Shown here one piece after another: positions 1 through 6,479 of a stretch of 18,974 nucleotides of DNA (position 1 is its first letter; every line of letters begins with the position of its first letter). This DNA comes from an uncultured Bacilli bacterium. GTDB taxonomy: Bacteria; Bacillota_I; Bacilli_A; RF39; UBA660. The stretch lies in assembly GCA_910587725.1 (NCBI GenBank), contig CAJUNG010000034.1, positions 1-18,974 of the forward strand, in the 5' to 3' direction. The translations under genes and the position numbers were made by a program. The notes below the pieces were generated by a model. The model had not been told where the DNA came from. It saw nothing but the letters and a program-made list of their open reading frames with translations, and made no database searches.

Positions 1-728
1 CAGCAGGAGGAACTTATTCAGCGAATGCATCAGTGACTTTATATGCAAAATGGACCGCTAATACTTATACCGTAAGTTACAATGCGAATGGAGGAGCTGG
101 AGCTCCTTCAGCACAAACGAAAACGTATGGAGTAAATCTAACTTTATCGAGTACGAAACCGACAAGAAGTGGATATACATTTTTAGGCTGGGCAACTTCT
201 GCTAGTGGTTCTGTTGCCTATGCAGCAGGAGGAACCTATTCTAGTAATGCTAGTGTCACTTTATACGCGAAGTGGCAGGAAATTTCATCAACTGTCTTGA
301 CCGCTAAATATATTATGGGATGGAATGGGCAAGCCTATGACGCTACTGATGCTAATGGAAATGGTGGAGTGATTTTTGGTAGCAATACTACTTCTGCTGG
401 TCAAAGCGGAAATAATTCTTCTCAAACAAGTGGTTCGATTTATACTTTTTCAACAAATCGGGTCGTAAAGAGTGTAGTAGTGCAAACGGCTTATCAAGGA
501 ACTACCAGTATTACGATTTGGGGAGGAACTAGAACCTATGGTGGTAAAGGTGGTGCTGGTAATTGGACACAGTTAGCAACAGGAAGCGTTTCTAATCAAG
601 GAACAGCGACGATTCAACTTTCTAATTCTACGGCTTATCCTTCCTATAAAATTCAGTATTCTGGTGGAATGAATGCGAACGGATATAGCTATTGGAATAT
701 TACTTCTTGTTACATGTATGGATATTGA
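1..728 (+). CDS. InlB-B-repeat surface protein, C-terminal part (5' end outside window)
   Basis: The frame is open from the left edge (first full codon at 3), so this is the 3' end of a larger gene; the internal GTG at 33 is not a real start. The visible part ends one Listeria-Bacteroides (InlB B / Flg_new) repeat and contains one full 74-residue repeat with the family signatures YNANGG, SGYTFLGW, AAGGTY and VTLYAKW. After the last AKW comes a Gly/Ser/Asn-rich domain of about 135 residues (from about nt 290), rich in aromatic residues and ending MYGY, which I do not recognise. No LPXTG motif, hydrophobic tail or charged sorting signal follows, so the protein is either secreted or held at the surface by this terminal domain. 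Such repeats are typical of large adhesin-like proteins of gut Bacillota. Family assignment is firm; ligand and anchoring are unknown. Confidence 0.85.
   Translation, partial: AGGTYSANASVTLYAKWTANTYTVSYNANGGAGAPSAQTKTYGVNLTLSSTKPTRSGYTFLGWATSASGSVAYAAGGTYSSNASVTLYAKWQEISSTVLTAKYIMGWNGQAYDATDANGNGGVIFGSNTTSAGQSGNNSSQTSGSIYTFSTNRVVKSVVVQTAYQGTTSITIWGGTRTYGGKGGAGNWTQLATGSVSNQGTATIQLSNSTAYPSYKIQYSGGMNANGYSYWNITSCYMYGY
3..275 (+). repeat. Direct repeat within InlB-B-type coding sequence (period 222 bp)
   Basis: Bases 3-53 and 225-275 are two diverged copies of the same 51-bp segment, both encoding the repeat end AGGTYS-N-ASVTLYAKW. The spacing of 222 bp equals 74 codons, one repeat unit. Differences are largely at third positions, which suggests the protein repeat is under selection rather than being a fresh duplication. 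Confidence 0.85.
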
Positions 729-800
729 TAAATTCTATAGTGTTCTATTCTTTAGAGATATTCCTACGATATTTTTTACCTGTCAAAGACAAAAAAAATA

Positions 801-829
801 TTGACGGAAGAAAAAACTTGCGGTAGAAT
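801..829 (+). promoter_or_regulatory. Sigma-A promoter for the T-box/glyS operon
   Basis: TTGACG (801-806), a 17-bp spacer, then TAGAAT (824-829). Transcription should begin near 836. The -35 is also one arm of an imperfect inverted repeat (CTGTCAA at 780-786 against TTGACGG at 801-807), which may be fortuitous. Confidence 0.8.
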
Positions 830-835
830 AAATAT

Positions 836-960
836 ATCAATGTGATGATGGACATGGAAAATCCGGAGCAATATAGAAAAAAGAGATTCTTCACGAATAA
901 TTAGGGTGGAACCGCGTGGTTAGACTGCGTCCCTAAAATTTAGAAGAATCTTTTTATTTT
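836..960 (+). promoter_or_regulatory. Glycine T-box leader, apparently with a strongly reduced stem I
   Basis: The conserved T-box AGGGTGGAACCGCG lies at 903-916, with its antiterminator partner GCGTCCCT at 927-934. The UGGA in the bulge (907-910) fits the UCCA end of tRNA-Gly, whose discriminator base is U, and the operon encodes glycyl-tRNA synthetase. The linker GGAGCAATAT plus an A-rich stretch (865-882) resembles the stem I-stem III linker of Bacillus glyQS, and a small stem III (ATTC 886-889 / GAAT 895-898) follows. AGATTCTTC (884-892) can pair with GAAGAATCT (943-951) ahead of a T-rich tract to form the terminator, and this competes with stem III. From the mapped promoter only about 30 nt remain for stem I, far less than usual; a GGA triplet at 856-858 sits in a possible 4-bp hairpin (849-865). 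T-box identity is firm; how it reads the anticodon is unclear. Confidence 0.85.
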
Positions 961-973
961 GGAGGATGTGGAT

Positions 974-1501
974 ATGAATGTGTTTATTTCTTCGTCTTCG
1001 AGAGTAGAAGATAAAGATAATTTATTTCTTGCGAGAAGAGTTGCGGAATTAATTGCAAGTATTTCTCATACTTTAATTTGTGGTGGAAATTCTAGTGGAA
1101 TGATGAAGGAAGTTTATCAAGTTTTTAAGGATAAACATTGCCCTTGTTATTGTTATACGCTTCCCATTTATCAAGAAAAATTTGCGGAAGATGATAACGT
1201 TTTTTATGTAGAAAATACTTTTGATCGGGCAAAGAAAATCTATCATCACATGGATATGGCTATTTTTTTGCCAGGTGGTACGGGAAGTTTAAATGAAATT
1301 TTTGCTTTGTTAGAAGAAGTGCGAACAACGACGTTTAAACCGATTATTCTCTATAATGAAACTGGACATTTCGATTTATTTTTACAACAACTCGAAAGAT
1401 TGATTCAAGATGGATTTAATGATAGAAAAGTCTTGGAGATGATAGAGGTTGTAGAAAGTATCGATGAGTTAAAAGAAAAACAAGAAAAAGGAGGATTTTA
1501 A
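974..1501 (+). CDS. LOG-family (TIGR00730-like) nucleotide phosphoribohydrolase
   Basis: A 175-residue Rossmann-like protein. It carries the LOG signature PGGTGSLNE at residues 100-108 (usual form PGGxGTxxE) and a glycine pair in GGNSSG (37-42). The family was once misannotated as lysine decarboxylase; characterised members release the base from nucleoside 5'-monophosphates, cytokinin ribotides in plants. I chose ATG 974 because GGAGG at 961-965 sits 8 nt upstream; the TTG at 959 lies in the terminator tail and has no ribosome binding site. It is the first gene after the T-box, and its stop is 4 nt before the glyS start, so both are expressed under glycine-tRNA control. There is no obvious biochemical reason for the pairing. 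The substrate in this organism is not known. Confidence 0.8.
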   Translation: MNVFISSSSRVEDKDNLFLARRVAELIASISHTLICGGNSSGMMKEVYQVFKDKHCPCYCYTLPIYQEKFAEDDNVFYVENTFDRAKKIYHHMDMAIFLPGGTGSLNEIFALLEEVRTTTFKPIILYNETGHFDLFLQQLERLIQDGFNDRKVLEMIEVVESIDELKEKQEKGGF

Positions 1502-1505
1502 TCAG

Positions 1506-2876
1506 ATGAAAAATATGACAATGGAGAAAATGGTAACTTTATGTAAACAGTATGGATTTATTTTTCAAGGTAGTGAAATTTATGGGGGGCTTGCCAATAC
1601 TTGGGATTATGGACCATTGGGAAGTCGTTTGAAAAATAATGTAAAAGATGCGTGGAGAAAGAGATTTATTCAAGAAAGACCGAACGCATATGAAGTTGAT
1701 GCGGATATTTTGATGCATCCTCGAGTTTGGGAAGCGAGTGGACACGTCTCTAGCTTTTCTGACCCATTAATTGATTGTAAAACTTGTAAGATGCGACATC
1801 GTGCAGATAATTTAATCGATGACTTTGATTCTTCAATTCATGCCGATGGAATGACACAGGAAGAGATGCTTGCTTATATTCGTGAACATAAAGTTCCTTG
1901 CCCAAAATGTGGAGGAGTGGAGTATACCGATATTCGGCAGTTTAACTTAATGTTTGCAACCCATCGAGGAGTTACGGATGATTCTAAATCTGTTGTGTAT
2001 TTGCGTCCTGAAAATGCACAGGGAGAGTATGTTAACTATTTGAATGTATTAAGAAGCATGCGATGTAAATTACCTTTTAGTATCGGGCAAATTGGTAAGG
2101 CTTTTAGAAATGAGATTACTCCAGGAAACTTTACTTTTCGCACGATTGAATTTGAACAGATGGAGTACCAAACTTTTTGCAAAGAAGGAAATGATAGTGA
2201 AATTTATCAATATTTTAAAAATTATGGAAAGAAATTTTATCTTGACCTTGGTATTCCTGATGCCGATTTAAGATTTCATGATCATGAAAAACTTGCGCAT
2301 TATGCCAAAGAAGCTTGTGATATCGAGTATCATTTCCCTTTTGGTTGGGGAGAAGTTAATGGAACACATAATCGCACGAATTTTGACTTAACTAGACATC
2401 AAGAGTACTCTAAGGTTTCTCAAGAATATCTCGATGTTGAGACAAATGAAAAATTTATTCCATACATTATTGAGTCTACTTATGGACTAGATAGAACAGT
2501 TTTAGCGGTTTTATTCAATGCTTATGAGGAAGAAACGTTAGAAGATGGAACTACTCGAGAAGTGATGCATTTTATTCCTTACCTTGCACCTTATAAAGTA
2601 GCTGTCTTACCACTGTTAAAAAAATATCATTCTTCAAAGGCTCAAGAAATTTATGAGAAGTTTTCTTGTAATTTTATGACGACTTATGATGATGCTTCCT
2701 CTATTGGGAAAAGATACCGGAGACAAGATGTGATTGGAACTCCATTTGTGGTTACTGTCGATGATCATACATTAAATGATGATACAGTGACTATCCGTGA
2801 TCGGGATACGATGGAGCAAATCACGTTAACGGTAGAAGAAGCAATTGATTATATTCAGAGTAAAATCACATTTTAG
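1506..2876 (+). CDS. glyS: Glycyl-tRNA synthetase, single-subunit (alpha2) class II type
   Basis: Charges tRNA-Gly with glycine in the cytoplasm. The 456 residues match the homodimeric GlyRS family (GRS1 type) rather than the alpha2beta2 GlyQS of Bacillus. Visible features are the N-terminal SEIYGGLANTWDYGPLG block (23-39), a four-cysteine zinc-type site (C91, C94, C132, C135), RPENAQG (167-173), class II motif 2 starting FRNEI (200-204) with EFEQME (215-220), a motif 3 region around STYGLDRT, and a C-terminal anticodon-binding domain. ATG 1506 follows AAAGGAGG (1487-1494); a second ATG at 1515 is possible but less well spaced. It is the second gene of the T-box operon, so expression should rise when uncharged tRNA-Gly accumulates. 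Length and motifs look intact. Confidence 0.97.
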   Translation: MKNMTMEKMVTLCKQYGFIFQGSEIYGGLANTWDYGPLGSRLKNNVKDAWRKRFIQERPNAYEVDADILMHPRVWEASGHVSSFSDPLIDCKTCKMRHRADNLIDDFDSSIHADGMTQEEMLAYIREHKVPCPKCGGVEYTDIRQFNLMFATHRGVTDDSKSVVYLRPENAQGEYVNYLNVLRSMRCKLPFSIGQIGKAFRNEITPGNFTFRTIEFEQMEYQTFCKEGNDSEIYQYFKNYGKKFYLDLGIPDADLRFHDHEKLAHYAKEACDIEYHFPFGWGEVNGTHNRTNFDLTRHQEYSKVSQEYLDVETNEKFIPYIIESTYGLDRTVLAVLFNAYEEETLEDGTTREVMHFIPYLAPYKVAVLPLLKKYHSSKAQEIYEKFSCNFMTTYDDASSIGKRYRRQDVIGTPFVVTVDDHTLNDDTVTIRDRDTMEQITLTVEEAIDYIQSKITF

Positions 2877-2899
2877 ACCTTAGGGTCTTTTTCTTTTTG
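2875..2899 (+). terminator. Rho-independent terminator of the glyS operon
   Basis: AGACC (2875-2879), loop TTAG, GGTCT (2884-2888), then a T tract broken by one C. The 5' arm overlaps the glyS stop codon. Confidence 0.8.
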
Positions 2900-2908
2900 A
2901 TTTTCATG

Positions 2909-2937
2909 TTGACTAATCCACAAACAAATGTTATATT
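2909..2937 (+). promoter_or_regulatory. Sigma-A promoter for rlmD
   Basis: TTGACT (2909-2914), a 17-bp spacer, then TATATT (2932-2937). Transcription would start near 2944, leaving about 20 nt of leader. This rules out the upstream in-frame TTG at 2897 as the start of rlmD. Confidence 0.8.
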
Positions 2938-2962
2938 GAGTTTCATAAGGGAAGTGAAAACA

Positions 2963-4150
2963 ATGCAAGTGGAAATTATCGGTCAATCCCATGATGGAAG
3001 AGGAATTGCGAAAGAAGAGGGAAAAGTTATCTTTGTTCAGGGTGCCTTACCTCAAGAAATTTGTGAAATCGAAATTGTAAAATCTCATCAAAGGTATGAA
3101 GAAGCGAAAATTTTACGGAAAATAAAGTCTTGTAGTGTTCCTCCTTCTTGTTCTTATTATGGAGTTTGTGGAGGATGTCATTTATTGCATCAAAACAACG
3201 AGGAACAACTTCGATTTAAGGAAAATAAAGTACGAGAGATTTTTTCTAAATTTTCAGGAGTTGAAGTAAAAATCAATCCTATTTTGCATGGACCACAATT
3301 TTCTTATCGAAATAAGATTACGCTTCATGATTTAGGAATGTATCAAAAAGAAAGCAGAGACCTTGTAAGGATTGAGCAATGCCAATTAATTAGTGAGCGA
3401 ATGAACGAAGTACTTCACCGATTAAAAAAATATCAGCAGGATACTCATGAGGTTTTTCATCAGGTAATGATTCGGGAAAGTAATTGTGATGATATGATGC
3501 TAGATATTGAAGGTTCTGTTTCTTCTTATCAGTTTTTGCAGGAATTTTCGGATATTTCTTGTATTTTTATTAATGGAAAGTGTTTGACTAGTCGTAGGAA
3601 AATTAGGGATAAAATTCATGGTTTAACCTTTTTTATCTCTAGAAAGTCTTTTTATCAAGTCAATCGATATATGACAGAAGTACTTTACCAAGAAGTAATC
3701 CGTCATTTTGAACAGAGGCAAGTAAAGAATGTATTAGATTTGTATTGTGGAGTGGGAACTTTATCTTTATTGGTTTCTCCGTATGTTGATACAGTTATCG
3801 GAGTCGAAGTTATTGAAGAGGCCGTTAAAAATGCAAAGGAAAATCGAGATTTTAATCACATTAGTAATTGTCAATTTATTTGTGGGAAAGTAGAAGATTT
3901 TATCGATACATTTGAAAATATTGATGCGATTATTGTCGATCCGCCTAGAGCGGGACTTGATAAAAAAACAAGGTCAACGTTTTTTTCTATTTTGCCTAAA
4001 TTGATTGTCTATGTTTCTTGTGATGCAGTAACGCTTGCAAGGGATGTTGGCGTTTTAAAAGAAAAGTATGAAGTGCAAAGCCTTACTCCGGTAGAGATGT
4101 TTCCTAATAGTTATCATGTGGAATGTGTATGTGTGTTAAATCGGCGATAA
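2963..4150 (+). CDS. rlmD: 23S rRNA (uracil-C5)-methyltransferase, RlmD/RumA family
   Basis: S-adenosylmethionine-dependent enzyme that makes 5-methyluridine in rRNA (U1939 in E. coli; some Gram-positive members act on other positions or on tRNA). The 395 residues show an N-terminal TRAM domain (GQSHDGRGIAKEEGKVIFVQG, residues 7-27), iron-sulfur cysteines C63, C69, C72 and C140 with the same C-x5-C-x2-C spacing as RumA, the SAM-binding block LDLYCGVGT (258-266), DPPRAGL (326-332), and the catalytic cysteine in YVSC (C353). ATG 2963 is chosen because the promoter lies just upstream and AAGGGAAGTG gives a ribosome binding site. The C-terminus ends HVECVCVLNRR. A diverged second copy of this 3' end lies at about 5452-5547, beyond the RhuM gene. 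Confidence 0.93.
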   Translation: MQVEIIGQSHDGRGIAKEEGKVIFVQGALPQEICEIEIVKSHQRYEEAKILRKIKSCSVPPSCSYYGVCGGCHLLHQNNEEQLRFKENKVREIFSKFSGVEVKINPILHGPQFSYRNKITLHDLGMYQKESRDLVRIEQCQLISERMNEVLHRLKKYQQDTHEVFHQVMIRESNCDDMMLDIEGSVSSYQFLQEFSDISCIFINGKCLTSRRKIRDKIHGLTFFISRKSFYQVNRYMTEVLYQEVIRHFEQRQVKNVLDLYCGVGTLSLLVSPYVDTVIGVEVIEEAVKNAKENRDFNHISNCQFICGKVEDFIDTFENIDAIIVDPPRAGLDKKTRSTFFSILPKLIVYVSCDAVTLARDVGVLKEKYEVQSLTPVEMFPNSYHVECVCVLNRR

Positions 4151-4207
4151 ACCATTACAAGATAAGGATAAATCAACTACTTAGCGGGAGTAAAAAATGA
4201 GTAAATT

Positions 4208-4293
4208 GTTGATAATTATTTTAACTTATATTGGGTATTAATTTTTATCTTATTAAAATAATTAAAGTGCCAAGTGATTATTTAATTATCAAC
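4208..4293. repeat. Nested inverted repeats offering two alternative hairpins ahead of rhuM
   Basis: GTTGATAATTA (4208-4218) is the exact complement of TAATTATCAAC (4283-4293). The overlapping AATTATTTTAA (4214-4224) is the exact complement of TTAAAATAATT (4253-4263). The two pairings share bases 4214-4218 and cannot form in full together. The DNA is very AT-rich, so chance is a real alternative. Confidence 0.45.
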
Positions 4294-4335
4294 TAAAATT
4301 AAACCATTAAGTTATCAAAGAAAGGAGCTAATTAA

Positions 4336-5355
4336 ATGGAAATGATAGAAAAAGATAGTTCAGAATTAATAATATATGAATCAAAAGATGGAAGTATTAA
4401 GTTAGATGTCAATTTAGAAAATGAAACAGTTTGGTTATCTTTAGAACAAATGACAAGATTATTTGGGAGAGATAAATCAGTAATTTCTAGGCATATAAAA
4501 AATGTATTTGAAGAAGGTGAATTAGAAAGAAATGATTCAACTATTGCAAATTTTGCAACAGTTCAAAAAGAAGGAACTAGAGACGTTGAAAGAAATATAG
4601 ATTATTATAATTTAGATGTAGTAATAAGTGTAGGATACCGCGTTAAATCTTTAGAAGGTGTAAGATTTAGAAAATGGGCAACTGCAAGAATTAAAGAATA
4701 TCTTATTAAAGGATATACTATGGATGATGAACGCCTTAAAAATCTTGGTGGTGGAAAATATTTTTATGAACTTTTAAATCGTATTAAAGATATAAGATCA
4801 AGCGAAAAAGTTTTATATAGACAAGTTCTTGATTTATATGCTACTGCTATTGATTATAATCCTAAAGCTGAAGAAACAATAAAATTTTTTAAGATAGTCC
4901 AAAACAAGTTTCATTTCGCGGCACATGGCAATACCGCAGCAGAAGTGATTTATAATCGTGCTGACTCAAATAAGCCTTTTATGGGACTTACTAATTTTAA
5001 AGGAGAGTTACCTAGTATAAATGATATAGAAGTTGCTAAAAATTATTTAACTGAAGATGAACTTTTGATGCTTAATAATCTGGTTTCAGGTTATTTTGAC
5101 TTTGCTGAATTCCAAGCAATGAAACATAAACCAATGAGAATGAAAGATTATATTAATCAACTAGATAAAATACTTAATTCTTTAGATGCAAATATTTTAA
5201 ATAATGCAGGTAGTATTAGTCATAAGAAAGCAATAGAAAAAGCAAAATTAGAATATGAAAAGTATCAGATAAAAGAACTAAGTCCAATTGAAAAAGAATA
5301 TTTAAATTCTATTAATAAAATTAATGAGATTGCTGATAAATTAAGAAAAAATTAA
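4336..5355 (+). CDS. RhuM-family protein (accessory/virulence-associated)
   Basis: An intact 339-residue member of the Virulence_RhuM family (PF13310), named after a gene on Salmonella pathogenicity island 3. The hallmark N-terminal segment is present: VWLSLEQMTRLFGRDKSVIS (about residues 32-51) reads as a helix-turn-helix-like module, followed by HIKNVFEEGEL, NIDYYNLDVVISVGYRV and FRKWAT. The C-terminal half is helical and lysine/glutamate-rich, ending in a likely coiled coil (about 290-339). There is no signal peptide or membrane segment, so it is probably cytosolic and may bind DNA. AAAGGAG (4320-4326) precedes the ATG by 9 nt. RhuM genes are scattered on islands and mobile elements and their biochemical role is not established. 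The position between two rlmD 3'-end copies and a codon usage more AT-rich than rlmD suggest horizontal acquisition. Confidence 0.88.
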   Translation: MEMIEKDSSELIIYESKDGSIKLDVNLENETVWLSLEQMTRLFGRDKSVISRHIKNVFEEGELERNDSTIANFATVQKEGTRDVERNIDYYNLDVVISVGYRVKSLEGVRFRKWATARIKEYLIKGYTMDDERLKNLGGGKYFYELLNRIKDIRSSEKVLYRQVLDLYATAIDYNPKAEETIKFFKIVQNKFHFAAHGNTAAEVIYNRADSNKPFMGLTNFKGELPSINDIEVAKNYLTEDELLMLNNLVSGYFDFAEFQAMKHKPMRMKDYINQLDKILNSLDANILNNAGSISHKKAIEKAKLEYEKYQIKELSPIEKEYLNSINKINEIADKLRKN

Positions 5356-5359
5356 TTAT

Positions 5360-5390
5360 ACAAAATAGACATTGTACCTATTTTGTTTGT
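5360..5390 (+). terminator. Possible terminator of the RhuM gene
   Basis: ACAAAATAG (5360-5368) and CTATTTTGT (5378-5386) form a perfect 9-bp stem with a 9-nt loop, just after the stop codon. The T tract is short and interrupted (TTGT), so termination strength is uncertain. Confidence 0.55.
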
Positions 5391-5667
5391 AATTATGACA
5401 TAGTCAGTGATAAACAAACATATAAAGTTTAACTATCTATAATATACATTCTAGTCACGTGGAATGTGTCTACGGATTAATAGGTGATAAAACATTATCA
5501 ATAAAGGAAAAGTCAACTATTCAATAGGGTAAAAAAAACGAGTAAATATTGATGTTTTTATTGATTTTTGAAAAAATATGGTGAGTGTTGTCTGTTGAGA
5601 ATGCGTTTCCACAAACTATTCTAACTAGTATGTGTTACGTAATTGAGATTACAAAGGAGGTTAGGTT
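5391..5667. other. Non-coding stretch holding the displaced rlmD 3'-end copy
   Basis: No gene is visible here. The recognisable content is the diverged rlmD tail at about 5452-5547 and, at the right edge, the ribosome binding site of the next pseudogene (AAAGGAGG 5653-5660). The rest is AT-rich without further structure I can support. Confidence 0.6.
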
Positions 5668-6312
5668 ATGAATAAACTAATGTTAAAAGAAAATATAAAA
5701 ATTGAAAAATGATATTTGAAATAAGAGAAAAATTAGTTATTTTATCATCAAATGCTGCCAAATTATATAAAACAGAAACAAGAATTATAAATCAAACGAT
5801 TAAAAGAAATGTTATGAAGTTTCCTGAAGCATTTTGTTTTTAATTAACGATAGAAGAAGTCATCAATTTGAAATCCCAAATTGTGACCTCAAGTTTAAGA
5901 AACGAGATAGCATATGGAGGTACAAGGTATTTACCATATGTTTTAACTGAGCAAGGAATAATGATGTTATCTGGTCTTTTAAAAGCGATATTGCAGTTAA
6001 AGTTAATGTTCAAATTATTGATGCATTTGTTTCTATGGGAAAATATATTTCTAGCACATTAGTAAATCAAAATTTTATAAATAATTTAGTAGATAAGCAA
6101 GATGCAGAAGTAAAATTACTAAAGGATTCTTTTGATAAATTCCAAGAAAAAGAAAAACAATATTTTTTTACGGTCAGATTTATGAGGCTTACTCGCTACT
6201 ATTAGATATTTTACAAAGTGCTAAAAAAGAAATCATTATTATTGAAACTTCCGCTAGTAAAGAATTACTGAATATTTTAATAGAAAATGGTGTTAATGGT
6301 ATTGCAATTTAA
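5668..6312 (+). pseudogene. ORF6N-domain protein (KilA-N/antirepressor type), multiply frameshifted
   Basis: Reading across frames restores a classic ORF6N protein. It starts MNKLMLKENIK at 5668 with a strong ribosome binding site, shifts frame at 5709-5712 (ATGA) into MIFEIREKLVIL, then AAKLYKTETRIINQTIKRN and FPEAFCF. A TAA at 5841-5843 interrupts FCF-LT. SQIVTSSLRN and RYLPYVLTEQGIMMLS follow. One A is missing from the A run at 5981-5984, where LLKSDIA is expected; the frame then runs DIAVKVNVQIIDAF to EKQYFF. One T is missing from the T run at 6163-6169, after which YGQIYEAYSLLLDIL and KKEIIIIE continue to TAA at 6310-6312. The C-terminus is shorter than usual for the family. ORF6N proteins occur in phages and islands, often as antirepressor-like regulators. 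The gene is certainly non-functional as read. Confidence 0.88.
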
Positions 6313-6326
6313 ATTAATACAAATTT

Positions 6327-6366
6327 CGTCAAAACTATTGACGAGGTGAAGCAAATATGGTATAGT
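6327..6366 (+). promoter_or_regulatory. Promoter with palindromic -35 for the 6373-6446 leader RNA
   Basis: TTGACG (6338-6343), a 17-bp spacer, then TATAGT (6361-6366). The -35 is the right arm of a perfect inverted repeat, CGTCAA (6327-6332), AACTA, TTGACG, which could be an operator. The same CGTCAA/TTGACG pair recurs at 6408-6413 and 6445-6450, bracketing the terminator hairpin. Confidence 0.75.
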
Positions 6367-6372
6367 TTATAT

Positions 6373-6446
6373 CGATTTGTACTCAGGAAACTTTTGAAGC
6401 CCTAAGTCGTCAAAAGTTCTATTGCTTATTGCATAGGACTTTTTTT
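6373..6446 (+). ncRNA. Attenuator-like leader or small RNA with two mutually exclusive hairpins
   Basis: Downstream of the promoter, AACTTTTGA (6389-6397) pairs perfectly with TCAAAAGTT (6410-6418). The 3' arm of that hairpin overlaps the 5' arm of a second one, AGTTCTAT (6415-6422) with ATAGGACT (6433-6440), which runs straight into seven Ts (6440-6446). The second is therefore an intrinsic terminator and the first would act as its antiterminator. The next start codon with a ribosome binding site is at 6480. The layout fits either a regulatory leader or a short stand-alone RNA paired with a protein, as in type III toxin-antitoxin or abi-associated RNAs. I do not recognise a named Rfam family. 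Confidence 0.6.
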
Positions 6447-6479
6447 GACGTTCAAATAAAAAGAAAGTGAGGTAGATAT

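Larger units (their letters stand above)
4111..5547 (+). repeat. Divergent direct repeats of the rlmD 3' end bracketing the RhuM gene
   Basis: About 4111-4213 (last codons of rlmD plus downstream DNA) and about 5452-5547 align base for base with few gaps. They share an identical GTGGAATGTGT (4118-4128 and 5459-5469), then GATAAA, CATTA, TCAACTA and GAGTAAAT blocks in the same order. By eye about three quarters of positions agree. The second copy still reads SHVECV in frame, a typical RlmD C-terminus, then diverges and stops at 5525-5527. The arrangement resembles attachment-site duplication by an element targeting the rlmD/rumA 3' end, but no integrase is present. Confidence 0.7.

Noticed and set aside
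33..728. GTG at 33 as start of a 231-residue gene
   Set aside because: The frame is open to the left edge and the upstream codons continue the same InlB repeat.
780..807. CTGTCAA/TTGACGG inverted repeat as an operator or as a terminator of the upstream gene
   Set aside because: There is no T tract, a mismatch-tolerant pairing and a 14-nt AT-rich loop; it may simply reflect the -35 sequence.
959..973. TTG 959 as the LOG start
   Set aside because: It lies in the T-box terminator tail, upstream of the GGAGG that serves ATG 974.
2897..2962. TTG 2897 as the rlmD start
   Set aside because: It lies upstream of the rlmD promoter; ATG 2963 begins the TRAM domain at the usual place.
5868..6062. A separate 64-residue gene
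   Set aside because: It is the middle of the ORF6N pseudogene, and its last residues are out of frame after the A-run deletion.
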